Source of the DNA: Singulisphaera sp. GP187
Lineage (GTDB): Bacteria > Planctomycetota > Planctomycetia > Gemmatales > Gemmataceae
Direction: 5' to 3'
Assembly: GCA_945861245.1 (NCBI GenBank)
Contig: CAMAUE010000033.1
Coordinates: 1 to 41,487, forward strand
DNA: 41,487 nt
Position numbers and translations under genes: made by a program. Of the stretch, positions 9,087 to 19,469 are shown piece after piece (the stretch's first letter is position 1; every line of letters begins with the position of its first letter). The notes under the pieces were generated by a model. It ran no database searches, was not told where the DNA came from, and worked only from the letters and a program-made list of their open reading frames with translations.

Positions 9087-9368
9087 TCACAGCGCCGCCG
9101 CCCGGCATGTCAGCGCTCGCTCGAAATCGCGGCGGAGGAGATGTGCAACCGCCAGGCGGTGCCAGCTGTCGCGGTCGGCACGCAGGTGGTGTGCAGTTTC
9201 CGCATGCTGGAGTGCTGCGTCGCCGTCATTCGCCATGATTGCTTCCGCGGATCGTACTAACTCGCTGGCTCGTGTTTCTTCCACGGCGACCAAGAGCGAC
9301 AGATCGGCCTTGCATCGGCGACAGGCTGCGTCCATTCCGTTTTCCGCTCGGCATACCGGGCATCGCAT
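9087..9368 (-). CDS. Small zinc-ribbon protein of the chaperone operon
   Basis: A 93-residue protein that begins with a zinc ribbon, CPVC at residues 3-6 and CRRC at 16-19. A helical region follows with a TPR-like rhythm (DAALQHAETAHHLRADRDSW, then HRLAVAHLLRRDFERAL). Its function is unknown. It is the last gene on the strand after the J-like, GrpE-like and Hsp70 genes, separated from Hsp70 by a strong inverted repeat. The position suggests a client or co-chaperone role, but this is inference. The chosen ATG has GGGA nine bases upstream. Confidence 0.65.
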   Translation of the reverse strand: MRCPVCRAENGMDAACRRCKADLSLLVAVEETRASELVRSAEAIMANDGDAALQHAETAHHLRADRDSWHRLAVAHLLRRDFERALTCRAAAL

Positions 9369-9384
9369 CGATTATTTCCCACTT

Positions 9385-9451
9385 GTTTAGCCGCTCGCCT
9401 TTGGCGAGCGCGGATACGTCGTTCGCGCTCGCCAAAGGCGAGCGGCTAAAC
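9385..9451. repeat. Perfect 28-bp inverted repeat, GCCGCTCGCC family
   Basis: Arms 9385-9412 and 9424-9451 are exact reverse complements with an 11-base loop; the arm starts GTTTAGCCGCTCGCCTTTGG. It starts six bases past the Hsp70 stop codon and separates that gene from the zinc-ribbon gene, so it may end or attenuate the chaperone transcript. Confidence 0.9.
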
Positions 9452-9457
9452 GACCAA

Positions 9458-11275
9458 TCACGCATCTTCAAGATAGAATAAGATGTCGCTCAGTTCGTTG
9501 CACGACGCCGTGACCTTTTCCCATTGCCTGTCGGTCATGGCGTTGCGCACGCTGCCGAGCAGGCGTTCGAGTTCGACGCGGTCTTCCGGCGCAACCTTGG
9601 CCAGGAGACGTTCGGCTTTTTCGACGAGCGCTTTCGCCAGCACCGATTCACGCTGCCCTTCACGTGGCGCGTCCACGAGTTCGGGCACTCCGTTGGCGAC
9701 ATCCAGCTCGCTGGCTTCGTTGAACGGATCGTCATCATCCGCGAAACCACCTGCGGGAACGGCTTCGCCCCACAGGCGATCAAGCCGTTCACGTGCCTGC
9801 GAGATCTCGGCATCGTCGAACCGGGCGAGCGCGTTCTCGATGGTGACGTTTTTCTGCAAGCCCGTCGCTTTTTCCTTGGCCGTGACTTTGAGCATGCCGT
9901 CGAGATTCAGATCGCACTGCACGACAAGTAGGTTGCCCGCCGGCACGTTCGCCAAACCGTTGATGAGGAACTTACCGAGCCGATGGTTGAACCGCACGTC
10001 GTCGTTTTCGCCCTGGAAGATTTCGATATCGACGGCATCCTGTCCGTCGGATACCGTGCTGAACGCTTCGCTGCGCGACGCGGGCAGGGCCGTATTGCGG
10101 CGCAGGATCGGTGCGAAACGGAACGGATTTTCGATGCCGTTACGATAGGAAAGGCATTTGATGCCGAGCGAGTGCGGCGTAATATCCACGAGCACGGCAC
10201 CAACATCTTCACCATTGATAATGGCGGCCTGGATGCTCGCGCCCATGGCGACGCACAGGTCGGGATTGACTTCTTGATGGGCGGGCTGGCCGAGACGTTT
10301 TTCGAGCATCTCGGAAACGAGCGGCGTCCGCGTGCTGCCGCCGACGAGTACGACTTTGTTGATCTGGTTCGGCGTCAGTTTGGCGTCTTCGAGCGCACGT
10401 TGCACGCAGTCCATGGTCCGCTGCATGAGCGGGCGGATGAGGTCCTCATATTCGCTGCGCGTCAACTCCATCTGGAGGTGCAGGGCCTGGCCCTCCTTCT
10501 CGGCGATGAATTCCTCTTCGAGCCGAACGAAGGCGTGGAAGGAAAGCTGACGTTTGGCAGCCTCAACCGCGAGCAGGACGCGAGCACGTGAAATGGCGTT
10601 GACGCCAAGGTCGATGTTGTGCTCGGCTTGAAACTTGAGGACGACGTGCTTGAAGAGCAATTCGTCGAAGTCGTCGCCGCCGAGTTGGGTATCGCCGTGA
10701 CTGGAGAGGACTTCGATGACGCCGTCCTGAGCTTGGACGACGGAGACGTCGAACGTGCCGCCGCCCAGGTCATAGACGAGAATGCGGTGTAGTTCGGTGT
10801 TCTTGGGATCGTACGTGAGCGAGGCGGCAGTCGGTTCGTTGAGGATGCGGACGACCTCCAGCCCGGCGAGTTCGCCGGCCTCGCGCGTGGCGTTGCGCTG
10901 GTCGTCATTGAAGTACGCCGGCACGGTAATGACGGCTTTGCTGATGGCTTTGCCAAGCTGCGTCTCCGCCCGCGTTTTCAAGGCTCGCAGGATCATCGCG
11001 GAGATTTCCTGCGGGCGATACTCCTGATCGCCGAGCTTGACTTTGACGTCCTGGCCCATCTTGCGCTTGATCGACTTGACGGTGCGTTCCGGCGCGACGA
11101 TCCACTGATTGCGCGCCGCTTTGCCGACGAGCAGCTTGCCGTCGTCCGCGAGTCCGACGAAGGAGGGCAGGATGGGATCGCCGTCCTCTTCAAAGACGTG
11201 CGGTATGCCATCGCGGATGATGGCGACTTCGCTGTTCGTCGTGCCCAGATCGATGCCAAGAATAATGTCGGACAT
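9458..11275 (-). CDS. Hsp70 family chaperone (DnaK-like)
   Basis: An ATP-dependent chaperone of 605 residues. The nucleotide-binding domain shows GIDLGTTNS near the N terminus, VYDLGGGTFDVS and VLVGGSTRTP, followed by the linker and a substrate-binding domain. The C-terminal lid is shorter and more divergent than in housekeeping DnaK (about 638 residues) and ends in LSDILFYLEDA with no acidic EEVD-like or DnaK-type tail. It follows a GrpE-like and a J-like gene on the same strand, a dedicated set, so it is more likely a specialised paralogue than the main DnaK. Whether a second dnaK exists elsewhere cannot be seen. Confidence 0.95.
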   Translation of the reverse strand: MSDIILGIDLGTTNSEVAIIRDGIPHVFEEDGDPILPSFVGLADDGKLLVGKAARNQWIVAPERTVKSIKRKMGQDVKVKLGDQEYRPQEISAMILRALKTRAETQLGKAISKAVITVPAYFNDDQRNATREAGELAGLEVVRILNEPTAASLTYDPKNTELHRILVYDLGGGTFDVSVVQAQDGVIEVLSSHGDTQLGGDDFDELLFKHVVLKFQAEHNIDLGVNAISRARVLLAVEAAKRQLSFHAFVRLEEEFIAEKEGQALHLQMELTRSEYEDLIRPLMQRTMDCVQRALEDAKLTPNQINKVVLVGGSTRTPLVSEMLEKRLGQPAHQEVNPDLCVAMGASIQAAIINGEDVGAVLVDITPHSLGIKCLSYRNGIENPFRFAPILRRNTALPASRSEAFSTVSDGQDAVDIEIFQGENDDVRFNHRLGKFLINGLANVPAGNLLVVQCDLNLDGMLKVTAKEKATGLQKNVTIENALARFDDAEISQARERLDRLWGEAVPAGGFADDDDPFNEASELDVANGVPELVDAPREGQRESVLAKALVEKAERLLAKVAPEDRVELERLLGSVRNAMTDRQWEKVTASCNELSDILFYLEDA

Positions 11276-11348
11276 GATGTCGCGGTCCCTTAAAAGGAAT
11301 CACTCGTTAAATTCCGCGTGCGGCTTGGCGCTCGGAACGCTAAGGTTC

Positions 11349-12287
11349 CTACGCCCTTACCACGCGCACCTGAGCGTAGCGGAACAGTCGTCCCTGCCAG
11401 CGGTATCCGGGTCGCACGATTTCGAGAACCTCCGTGCCCTTGCGGCCTTCTTCGCGAACGACCTCGGCGACTTCCATGATCTCCGGGTCGAACGGCTCGC
11501 CGACGCAATCGATCGCCTCCAGGCCGAATTGCGTCATGGCGCGTTCCAGTCGCTGCAGGCTCATGCGATAGCCGACGAGCAGCGCGTTGATCGTTTGCTG
11601 CAATTTCTCCGCGCGCTCGCTCGACGTGCGGTCGACCGGAGCGGGTTCCGGCTGCGCCGACATCGGCACAACGACGCCGAACGACTTCAACCCGGCGTGC
11701 CATCGCCGCATCGGCTCGACCTGGCGTTCGATCAATTCGCTCAATCCAAGCCAGCGTGCCCAATACGGAACCCAAATCTTCAACACCGGTGGCGGCGGTA
11801 TCTTGTCCGATCCCGTCACCACAGGTGCTAGTGCCGGTGGTGGTGCAGGCTCGGGCTGAGGCTGTTGCTCGATCCGTTCCAACCCGCGTTGCGCCAACGA
11901 CAGCGCATCGTGTGCGTCGATAAGCGTCTTGAGCAATGGCCGAACCGCCTCATCGACGGAATTCCGGGCCGATTCGTGGGCCTGCGACTCTTGGCGTTTG
12001 ACGGCTTCAAGCGCCTGTTGCAACAACCCCAGGGCCTGCCCCGCCTGCTCCTGCTGTGCGCGCGTCGCTTTGGTTTGCAGGTTTATTTCTTGCCGAAGCG
12101 CGATGAACTGCTGCACGACGGTAGCCACATCGAGTGAAGCCGTCGCAGGCGCAGAGGGTTCGGCCTGCGTCGCGATTAGCCAGGCGCGAAAGTCGGCAAG
12201 AAGCTCGTCGACCGGATCAACCGTCACGATTTCCGGGCCGCTTGAATCAACGCTGGCAATGTCAATCGGCGCCGGGTCGTCCGACAT
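11349..12287 (-). CDS. GrpE-like nucleotide exchange factor
   Basis: A 312-residue protein. Residues about 60-135 are a long alpha-helical, coiled-coil-like stretch (Gln/Ala rich), a Pro-rich segment follows, and the C terminus is the GrpE beta domain: DPEIMEVAEV, then EVLEIVRPGYRWQGRLFRYA. GrpE promotes ADP release from Hsp70. It is much longer than ordinary GrpE (about 200 residues) because of an acidic N-terminal extension and the central insert. The ATG at 12287 has GAGG seven bases upstream and lies within the 3' end of the J-like gene (64-base overlap), which implies coupled translation. Hsp70 follows 73 bases downstream. Confidence 0.85.
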   Translation of the reverse strand: MSDDPAPIDIASVDSSGPEIVTVDPVDELLADFRAWLIATQAEPSAPATASLDVATVVQQFIALRQEINLQTKATRAQQEQAGQALGLLQQALEAVKRQESQAHESARNSVDEAVRPLLKTLIDAHDALSLAQRGLERIEQQPQPEPAPPPALAPVVTGSDKIPPPPVLKIWVPYWARWLGLSELIERQVEPMRRWHAGLKSFGVVVPMSAQPEPAPVDRTSSERAEKLQQTINALLVGYRMSLQRLERAMTQFGLEAIDCVGEPFDPEIMEVAEVVREEGRKGTEVLEIVRPGYRWQGRLFRYAQVRVVRA

Positions 12288-12517
12288 GCGAGTTCCTCAA
12301 GAATGGCTTCAATACTTTCGTTTTTCCCGGCCTCAAACAGCTGATGCTGCAAACGCGTTTCCAGATCGCGCGTCGCTTCATACGCTAGACGAATCTTAGC
12401 AAATTTATCGGGATGTTGTTCCGGCGAGAATTGCTTGACCAACTCAAGGTAGCGCCGACGAATCGTGTCGTCGTCGACGTCCGCCGACACACCCAACACG
12501 GCATAAGGATCATTCAT
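12224..12517 (-). CDS. J-domain-like protein with HPD motif displaced
   Basis: A 97-residue protein, almost all one J-like domain: DPYAVLGVSADVDDDTIRRR (residues 3-22), YLELVKQF, then FAKIRLAYEATRD. At the loop where J-domains carry His-Pro-Asp it reads FSPE (30-33); an HPD triplet occurs only five residues later (35-37, EQHPDKF). It should partner the downstream Hsp70, but stimulation through the normal HPD contact is uncertain. The ATG at 12517 is favoured because the domain starts there; the frame is open to 12697 but that extension has no domain features. The 3' end overlaps the GrpE-like gene by 64 bases. Confidence 0.8.
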   Translation of the reverse strand: MNDPYAVLGVSADVDDDTIRRRYLELVKQFSPEQHPDKFAKIRLAYEATRDLETRLQHQLFEAGKNESIEAILEELACRTTRRRLTLPALIQAARKS

Positions 12518-12690
12518 CGCCCAGCGTTCCTTCGCGGAATAAGGGTTGCTAACTGGGAAATAATTTACGGACGGGCGAAGAAAACGAAAAGGGTGGAGAT
12601 TTCGAAAAAAGGCCAGCCCCGAATAATCCAACGTAAGCGACCGGAATAGACCGTAGCCGTCGGGATGCAACACTTCCGGGATGCTCGTCC

Positions 12691-12750
12691 GAGCCACGCA
12701 CGAAGTAAGTGGATTGAATTCACTAAAACCGCTTACTTCGTGCGCGGCTC
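12691..12750. repeat. Inverted repeat, GAGCCACGCACGAAGTAAG family
   Basis: Arms 12691-12712 and 12729-12750 match at 20 of 22 positions. The core GAGCCACGCACG is shared with the element at 31644-31731. It lies between the ABM-domain gene (its 3' side) and the chaperone operon promoter region. Confidence 0.85.
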
Positions 12751-12769
12751 TGAAATGAAAACCAATGCT

Positions 12770-13183
12770 TCATTCACCGGCGGGAATGTACACCTTTACG
12801 CTCGGTGGACCGACGAGCAGATCGCCGATCGTCGTCAACAACGTTTGCGTGTGTGCCGCCTTGAGATGGAAATCGAGAGCGGCGAGGTTCTGCCAGCGTT
12901 CGTAGACGATGTACTCGTCGCCTGCCTTCGCATCGCGATTCATTTCATACACCAGACAACCCTTTTCTTTCAGCGTCTCCACACGCGCCTTGGCGAAAGC
13001 TGCTTCGAGTTTCGCGCCGGCGTCGGCCTTGACCTTGACCGACACAATCATTGTGAAGCGCTTGGTCGGATCCTTCAAGTTGGCCTTCACCTCGGTAAAG
13101 AGCGGGTTCTCCTTCTCCTGTCCCGAGACTGGCACGATGAGGACCATCGCAAGAATCAACAACGGCATGATACGTATCAGCAT
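12770..13183 (-). CDS. Secreted ABM-domain protein (quinol monooxygenase-like)
   Basis: A 137-residue exported protein. It starts with a signal peptide (MLIRIMPLLILAMVLIVPVSG) and carries one antibiotic-biosynthesis-monooxygenase (ABM) ferredoxin-like fold: FTMIVSVKVKADAG, then GCLVYEMNRDAKAGDEYIVY, ERWQNLAALDFHLKAAH. The ERW...H pattern is characteristic of the fold. Small cytosolic members oxidise quinols without cofactor; periplasmic members are poorly known, so activity is uncertain. The ATG at 13183 has AGGAG five bases upstream; a frame open to 13210 lacks such support. Confidence 0.82.
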   Translation of the reverse strand: MLIRIMPLLILAMVLIVPVSGQEKENPLFTEVKANLKDPTKRFTMIVSVKVKADAGAKLEAAFAKARVETLKEKGCLVYEMNRDAKAGDEYIVYERWQNLAALDFHLKAAHTQTLLTTIGDLLVGPPSVKVYIPAGE

Positions 13184-13214
13184 GGAAGCTCCTGTTTGAA
13201 ATAAGACCAATGGC

Positions 13215-13272
13215 GAGGTACTCCGAACCTCTGGGATAGCCCAAGCGGGATCCCAGGGGTTCGGAGTACCTC
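13215..13272. repeat. Inverted repeat, GAGGTACTCCGAACC family
   Basis: The 23-base arms 13215-13237 and 13250-13272 differ at one position. The arm reads GAGGTACTCCGAACCTCTGG at its start. This is the best-preserved member of the family in the window and lies upstream of the ABM-domain gene. Confidence 0.9.
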
Positions 13273-13275
13273 ACT

Positions 13276-13500
13276 CCATAGGCACCAACTTAAGGGAACG
13301 ATGTCAGCAATACGCAATTTAACCACAGAGGCACAGAGGCACAGAGAAAATGGGAGGAATAGGGAGTGAGCAATTTCACGACCCGGCGTGCCTTCCTTGT
13401 TTCCCATTCTTCGTGTTTCCTCTGTGTCTCTGTGGGTCTCTGTGTCTCTGTGGTTAAAATTCTAACCGTGTTGCGGCTTAGCTTAAGTTGGTGCCTATGG
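13276..13500. repeat. Nested inverted repeat with CACAGAG units
   Basis: The outer arms CCATAGGCACCAACTTAAG (13276-13294) and its exact complement (13482-13500) enclose inner arms of TTTAACCACAGAGGCACAGA type (13318-13346) and CTCTGTGTCTCTGTGG type (13420-13459). Intergenic CACAGAG repeats of this form are common in many bacterial genomes. The central loop (13347-13419) has no gene. Confidence 0.88.
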
Positions 13501-13542
13501 GGGTTCGGAGTGCCTCACCCTTGGGCTTACATTATCAACATG

Positions 13543-14460
13543 TCACTCCACCGTCGCGTCGTCGCCGCTATTTCGAGTCGCGAGGGCCTGGAGCTTCGCG
13601 TCGGCGGCGTAGGTGAGGAAGCGGACGGTTCCATCGGCGAAGGCGAAGTTGCTGCCGCCGGAATGATGGCTCCAGAAGTGCGATTGGCTGCAGGAGTCGT
13701 TGACGTTGCCCGATTGCAGGCCGACTTTGGTCGGCGGGCAGGTGAGCTTGGTGGTGAAAGGCGTACTGCGGGCGCCGAGGACGACATCGCCCGTGCCGTT
13801 GCCATCGTAACCCGCGCCGGCGTACCACATACCATATCCCATGTCTTTGGAAGGTGGGCGTTCGCCGACCATGAGTGTGCTGCTGGAGCCGTCCGTGATG
13901 CTGTTCATCGTGATGCGGGCGCCAACGACAAGGATGCCGTCAGCCGCCGTGTCATCGGAACCATGCACGCCGAGGTAGCTCGTGAAACCGGCGTCGGCGG
14001 CATTGCCTGTGCCGAGCATCACGCTCATCGTCATTGCTCGGCCTTCGGACGAGCATCGGAAGATCGCGGGCGATTCCGACAACCCCACATGCGGCGGCTG
14101 CCCGCCCCACGCCGGCAGCCAGAAATTGCCCCAAGGCGAATTGACGCGCGTGTACTCTTTAGTAATCTCTGTCGCCATTGGATCATTGTCAACGAACGGC
14201 AAGATGCGCCCCATCCAACTCAGATACCACGAATCGGATGTGTTCAAACTCAACGCCGGCGGAAACTGCTTGTTGGCGTCGTGGTAGCTGTGCAATGCCG
14301 TCGCGATTTGCTTCATCTTGTTCGTGCATTCCGTCTGGGCCGCGGCATTGCGAACCCTCTGCACGGCCGGCACGAGAATCGCAATGAGAATCCCGATTAT
14401 GGCCATTACGACGAGGATTTCCACGAGCGTGACCGCAGCTCGGTGACGAAGGCTTGCCAT
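13543..14460 (-). CDS. DUF1559 prepilin-like secreted protein
   Basis: A 305-residue protein of the large planctomycete DUF1559 family. The N terminus is a type IV prepilin-like methylation/transmembrane helix (VTLVEILVVMAIIGILIAIL) in which Glu follows the usual cleavage position. The region after it, NAAAQTECTNKMKQIATALH, then SYHDANKQFPP, is the family signature, and HSGGSNFAFADGTVRFL is the conserved C-terminal motif. These proteins are thought to be pseudopilin-like surface or periplasmic proteins; function is unproven. It stands alone here, between ligA and the ABM-domain gene. Confidence 0.95.
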   Translation of the reverse strand: MASLRHRAAVTLVEILVVMAIIGILIAILVPAVQRVRNAAAQTECTNKMKQIATALHSYHDANKQFPPALSLNTSDSWYLSWMGRILPFVDNDPMATEITKEYTRVNSPWGNFWLPAWGGQPPHVGLSESPAIFRCSSEGRAMTMSVMLGTGNAADAGFTSYLGVHGSDDTAADGILVVGARITMNSITDGSSSTLMVGERPPSKDMGYGMWYAGAGYDGNGTGDVVLGARSTPFTTKLTCPPTKVGLQSGNVNDSCSQSHFWSHHSGGSNFAFADGTVRFLTYAADAKLQALATRNSGDDATVE

Positions 14461-14776
14461 ATTATCTCCGGGCTAATCGTTTTCTGGTTCAGGCCTTGCC
14501 CAGCGCGATTACCATCGACGATCGCGCCAATGATGACCTAGGCATCCTACGCAGGAATAAAGGCCCAGACGATACCATTAAGACTTACCTCATCCGTTTT
14601 GTCAAGCGCATCTGAGTGGCATGACGCAATCGCCGAGAGCCCCTGGTCTGCCTTTAGGGATTCTATGATTCGTGTGACCAGAGCCGCATGATACCCCAGG
14701 CGGTTAGCAATGGTACATTGTCCGAGCCTGAGCGCCGCGATTGGCCCATTTGGCGAGCATTTTCCCTGATCTTGTC
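14461..14776. other. 316-bp intergenic region, promoter side of the DUF1559 gene
   Basis: Lies between the ligA stop and the DUF1559 start. A 77-codon open frame on the - strand (14547-14780) shows no domain, signal or codon pattern that would support it. No strong inverted repeat, RNA gene or other feature was recognised. Confidence 0.5.
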
Positions 14777-16837
<2,061 letters not shown>

Positions 16838-16886
16838 CTATTGGTTATTTCTTTCGCGAAGTAACTCGGCCCGGTTTGCGATGCGT

Positions 16887-16898
16887 GAGCGGCTAAAC
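16887..16898. repeat. Half element, GAGCGGCTAAAC
   Basis: GAGCGGCTAAAC is one arm end of the GCCGCTCGCC repeat family, without a matching partner arm nearby. It touches the stop codon of the DUF1549/DUF1553 gene, in the same position as complete elements at other 3' ends. It looks like a remnant. Confidence 0.6.
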
Positions 16899-19291
16899 TA
16901 ATTCTTCGTCACCACCTCGTCCAAATTCAGAATGACACTCGCAATGATCGTATACGCAGCAAGCTCCGTCGCGGCCAATGTCTCATCGCGCGGCGATTCA
17001 CCCACGCGCAGCAGCGCCTCAGCGGCTTTCGGATTGCCGCGATAGATTTGCAACTGCTTGTCGAGAGCAAGCTGCAAAATGCCGATCTCGCGATCCGATG
17101 GTGCCCGCGCCGTCGCCGTTCGCCAGGCGAACGCCAAACGCGCTTCCGGCGTTTTTTCTTTTTGCATCATCCGTTCGGCGAATTTGCGCGACGCTTCCAC
17201 GTAGGTCGGGTCGTTCATCAGCACCAGCGCCTGTAGCGGCGTGTTCGTGCGTGAACGGCGCACCGTGCAGATTTCACGGTCCGGCGCGTCAAACGTCATC
17301 AGTTGCGGCGGCGGACTAGTGCGCTTCCAGAACGTGTACATCGTGCGGCGATACAGGTCTTTTCCTTTGCTCTGCACGAAGAACTGTGCCGACCAATTCT
17401 TGCTGTCTTGGCGTGATGCCAACTCCTGCCACAGTCCCGCAGGTTGATAGGGGCTGACGCTCGCGCCGCCGATTTCGCGATTGAGCAAACCGCTGATCGC
17501 CAACGCCTGATCGCGAATAAACTCGGCTTGCAAGCGGAAGCGTGGCCCGCGCGCTAATAGACGGTTTTCCGTATCCCGCGCGAGGTGCTCCTTCGTCACG
17601 ACCGATGCTTGCCGATAGGTCGCCGAGGTGACGATGGTGCGTACCAGATCGCGCACACTCCAGGCTTTCCCGCTCGCCGGATTGGAAAATTCGACGGCAA
17701 GCCAATCCAGCAACTCGACATGGCTGGGCAACTCGCCTTGCGAGCCGAAGTCCTCGACAGTCTTGACCAGACCGGTGCCGAGGAACAGCTGCCAATAGCG
17801 ATTGACAATTACTCGGCTCATGAGTGGATGGGCGGGATCGGTCAGCCAGCGTGCGAACGTCAGACGATTCGCCGGCGCATCCTTGGCCAACGGCGGCAGA
17901 ACCGCAGGCACGCCAGCCGAAACCTTCGCGCCTTTCTTGTTGTACTCCCCGCGAAGGAGCATAAACGTGTCGCGTGGCGTCGGCATGTCCTGCATGACCA
18001 TCGCGCTGGCGGCCCCTTGTGCTTCAAGCTTCTTCTTCTCGGCCAGAAGCTCCGCGATTTTTTTCGGATCCTTTTGCGTACTCTCCAGCGATTGAATTTG
18101 CGCGTCGAGCTTGGCGATGGCGTCACGTTGTGCCGTCGTTGGCACTTTGATCGTCGGTGCCGCGTTGCCTTTGGAACCGTCGAGGCCCTTCTCCGGAATG
18201 CCGTTGAAGAACGCGTAGATCTGATAAAACTCGCGCTGCGAAATCGGATCGTACTTGTGATCGTGGCACTGCGCACACGTCGTCGTCAAACCGAGCCAAA
18301 CCGTCGCGGTGGTGTTGACGCGATCGACGATGTAGTTGTTTAGATACTCCTCGGGACTCGCGCCGCCTTCAAAGTTGATCATGTGATTACGATTGAACCC
18401 GCTGGCGATCTTCTGCTCGACCGTCGCGTTCGGCAAGAGGTCGCCGGCGAGTTGCTCGACGGTGAACCGATCGAACGGCAGATCGTTGTTGAACGCGTCG
18501 ATTACCCACTCGCGCCAGCGCGTCATATCACGCCCGGCGTCGATGTGGTAGCCATGCGTGTCCGCGAAGCGTGCGGCGTCCAGCCAATCCACTGCCATGC
18601 GCTCGCCATAATGCGGCGAGCTGAGATAGCGCTCGACGACGCGCTCATACGCGCCCGGCTGCTTGTCGTTCAAGAACCCGTCGATCTCCGTTACCGTGGG
18701 GGGCAGACCGGTGAGGTCGAGAGAGAGTCGGCGGATGAGCGTCGTGCGGTCCGCTTCGGGCGATGGTTTCAGGCCTTCTTTTTCGAGCCTCGCGAGAATG
18801 AAGCGGTCGATGCCGTTGCGCGCCCACGTGCTGTCCTTGACCTCCGGCAGCGACGCTCGAACCGGAGCCACGAACGCCCAGTGCTTGGCGTAATTGGCGT
18901 CTTGTGCGATCCAGCGTTTGAGCAGATCGACCTGGGCAGGCGTCAGCTTCTTGTTCGTCTTTGGTGGCGGCATGCGCTCGGCGTCGTCGGTGGAGATAAG
19001 CCGACGGAGCAGCTCGCTATCGTTTGATTTGCCTGGCACGATCGCATGCCCGCCGCTGCGAAGTTTCGCAAGTGCACCATCGCGCGTGTCCAGGCGAAGC
19101 TTGGCCTTGCGCTGCGATTCATCGGGTCCGTGGCAAGTGAAGCAGTTGTCGGAAAGGATGGGCCGAATGTCGCGATTGAAATCGATGGCAGGCCCCGCGG
19201 CGACCTTCTTCTCGCCAGCGCTGGAATTGCGAAGGAGTCCGGAGGTCAAGAGTGCGCCGAGCAGAATAGTGGTTGCGATGATTCGAGCCAT
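16898..19291 (-). CDS. Secreted planctomycete cytochrome c / DUF1549 / DUF1553 protein
   Basis: A 797-residue exported protein with the planctomycete-specific order PSCyt1, DUF1549 (PSCyt2) and DUF1553 (PSD1). After a signal peptide, the haem-binding motif CFTCH is at residues 50-54 within FNRDIRPILSDNCFTCHG. DUF1549 follows (WARNGIDRFILARLEKEGL, SLDLTGLPPT) with a further CAQCHDHKYDP site. A coiled coil of Lys/Glu/Gln leads to DUF1553 (RLTFARWLTDPAHPLMSRV, NRYWQLFLGTGLVKTVEDFG). Function is not established; proposed roles are in redox or polysaccharide use. The DUF1501 gene that usually follows such genes is absent here. Confidence 0.95.
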   Translation of the reverse strand: MARIIATTILLGALLTSGLLRNSSAGEKKVAAGPAIDFNRDIRPILSDNCFTCHGPDESQRKAKLRLDTRDGALAKLRSGGHAIVPGKSNDSELLRRLISTDDAERMPPPKTNKKLTPAQVDLLKRWIAQDANYAKHWAFVAPVRASLPEVKDSTWARNGIDRFILARLEKEGLKPSPEADRTTLIRRLSLDLTGLPPTVTEIDGFLNDKQPGAYERVVERYLSSPHYGERMAVDWLDAARFADTHGYHIDAGRDMTRWREWVIDAFNNDLPFDRFTVEQLAGDLLPNATVEQKIASGFNRNHMINFEGGASPEEYLNNYIVDRVNTTATVWLGLTTTCAQCHDHKYDPISQREFYQIYAFFNGIPEKGLDGSKGNAAPTIKVPTTAQRDAIAKLDAQIQSLESTQKDPKKIAELLAEKKKLEAQGAASAMVMQDMPTPRDTFMLLRGEYNKKGAKVSAGVPAVLPPLAKDAPANRLTFARWLTDPAHPLMSRVIVNRYWQLFLGTGLVKTVEDFGSQGELPSHVELLDWLAVEFSNPASGKAWSVRDLVRTIVTSATYRQASVVTKEHLARDTENRLLARGPRFRLQAEFIRDQALAISGLLNREIGGASVSPYQPAGLWQELASRQDSKNWSAQFFVQSKGKDLYRRTMYTFWKRTSPPPQLMTFDAPDREICTVRRSRTNTPLQALVLMNDPTYVEASRKFAERMMQKEKTPEARLAFAWRTATARAPSDREIGILQLALDKQLQIYRGNPKAAEALLRVGESPRDETLAATELAAYTIIASVILNLDEVVTKN

Positions 19292-19380
19292 GATCGCCTC
19301 GGAGTTATTTGCAGGTATCGGTGGGACGATACGGCTATTTTCCGAAGTTTCATGGCATTTGCGTAGCGGAATTTCTCGCC

Positions 19381-19456
19381 GTTCCTGTTTTTCGCTTGCC
19401 GCTTAGCGCTCGGTTGCACTTACGAGAGCGCTAAGCGGCAAGCGAAAAACAGGAAC
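19381..19456. repeat. Perfect 31-bp inverted repeat, GCCGCTTAGCGCTC family
   Basis: Arms 19381-19411 and 19426-19456 are exact reverse complements around 14 bases; the arm includes TTCGCTTGCCGCTTAGCGCTC-like sequence. It starts 14 bases before the stop of the lipoprotein gene on the - strand. Related sequence is at 39189-39250 and 23335-23354. Confidence 0.92.
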
Positions 19457-19469
19457 GGCTGCTTAGAAC

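Larger units (their letters stand above)
13184..13542. other. 359-bp intergenic region filled by nested repeats
   Basis: No gene is seen. Nearly the whole stretch is repeat: an inverted repeat at 13215-13272, an outer pair at 13276-13294/13482-13500, inner ACAGAG-type repeats at 13318-13346/13420-13459, and a half element at 13500-13527 (GGGTTCGGAGTGCCTCACCC). A long open frame on the + strand through here continues antisense to the DUF1559 gene and is a shadow. Confidence 0.75.

Noticed and set aside
12518..12697. 60-residue extension before the J-like domain
   Set aside because: No domain or codon support, and the J-like domain starts directly at the ATG 12517.
13366..14541. 391-codon open frame on the + strand
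   Set aside because: It is antisense to the clear DUF1559 gene and starts inside CACAGAG repeats.
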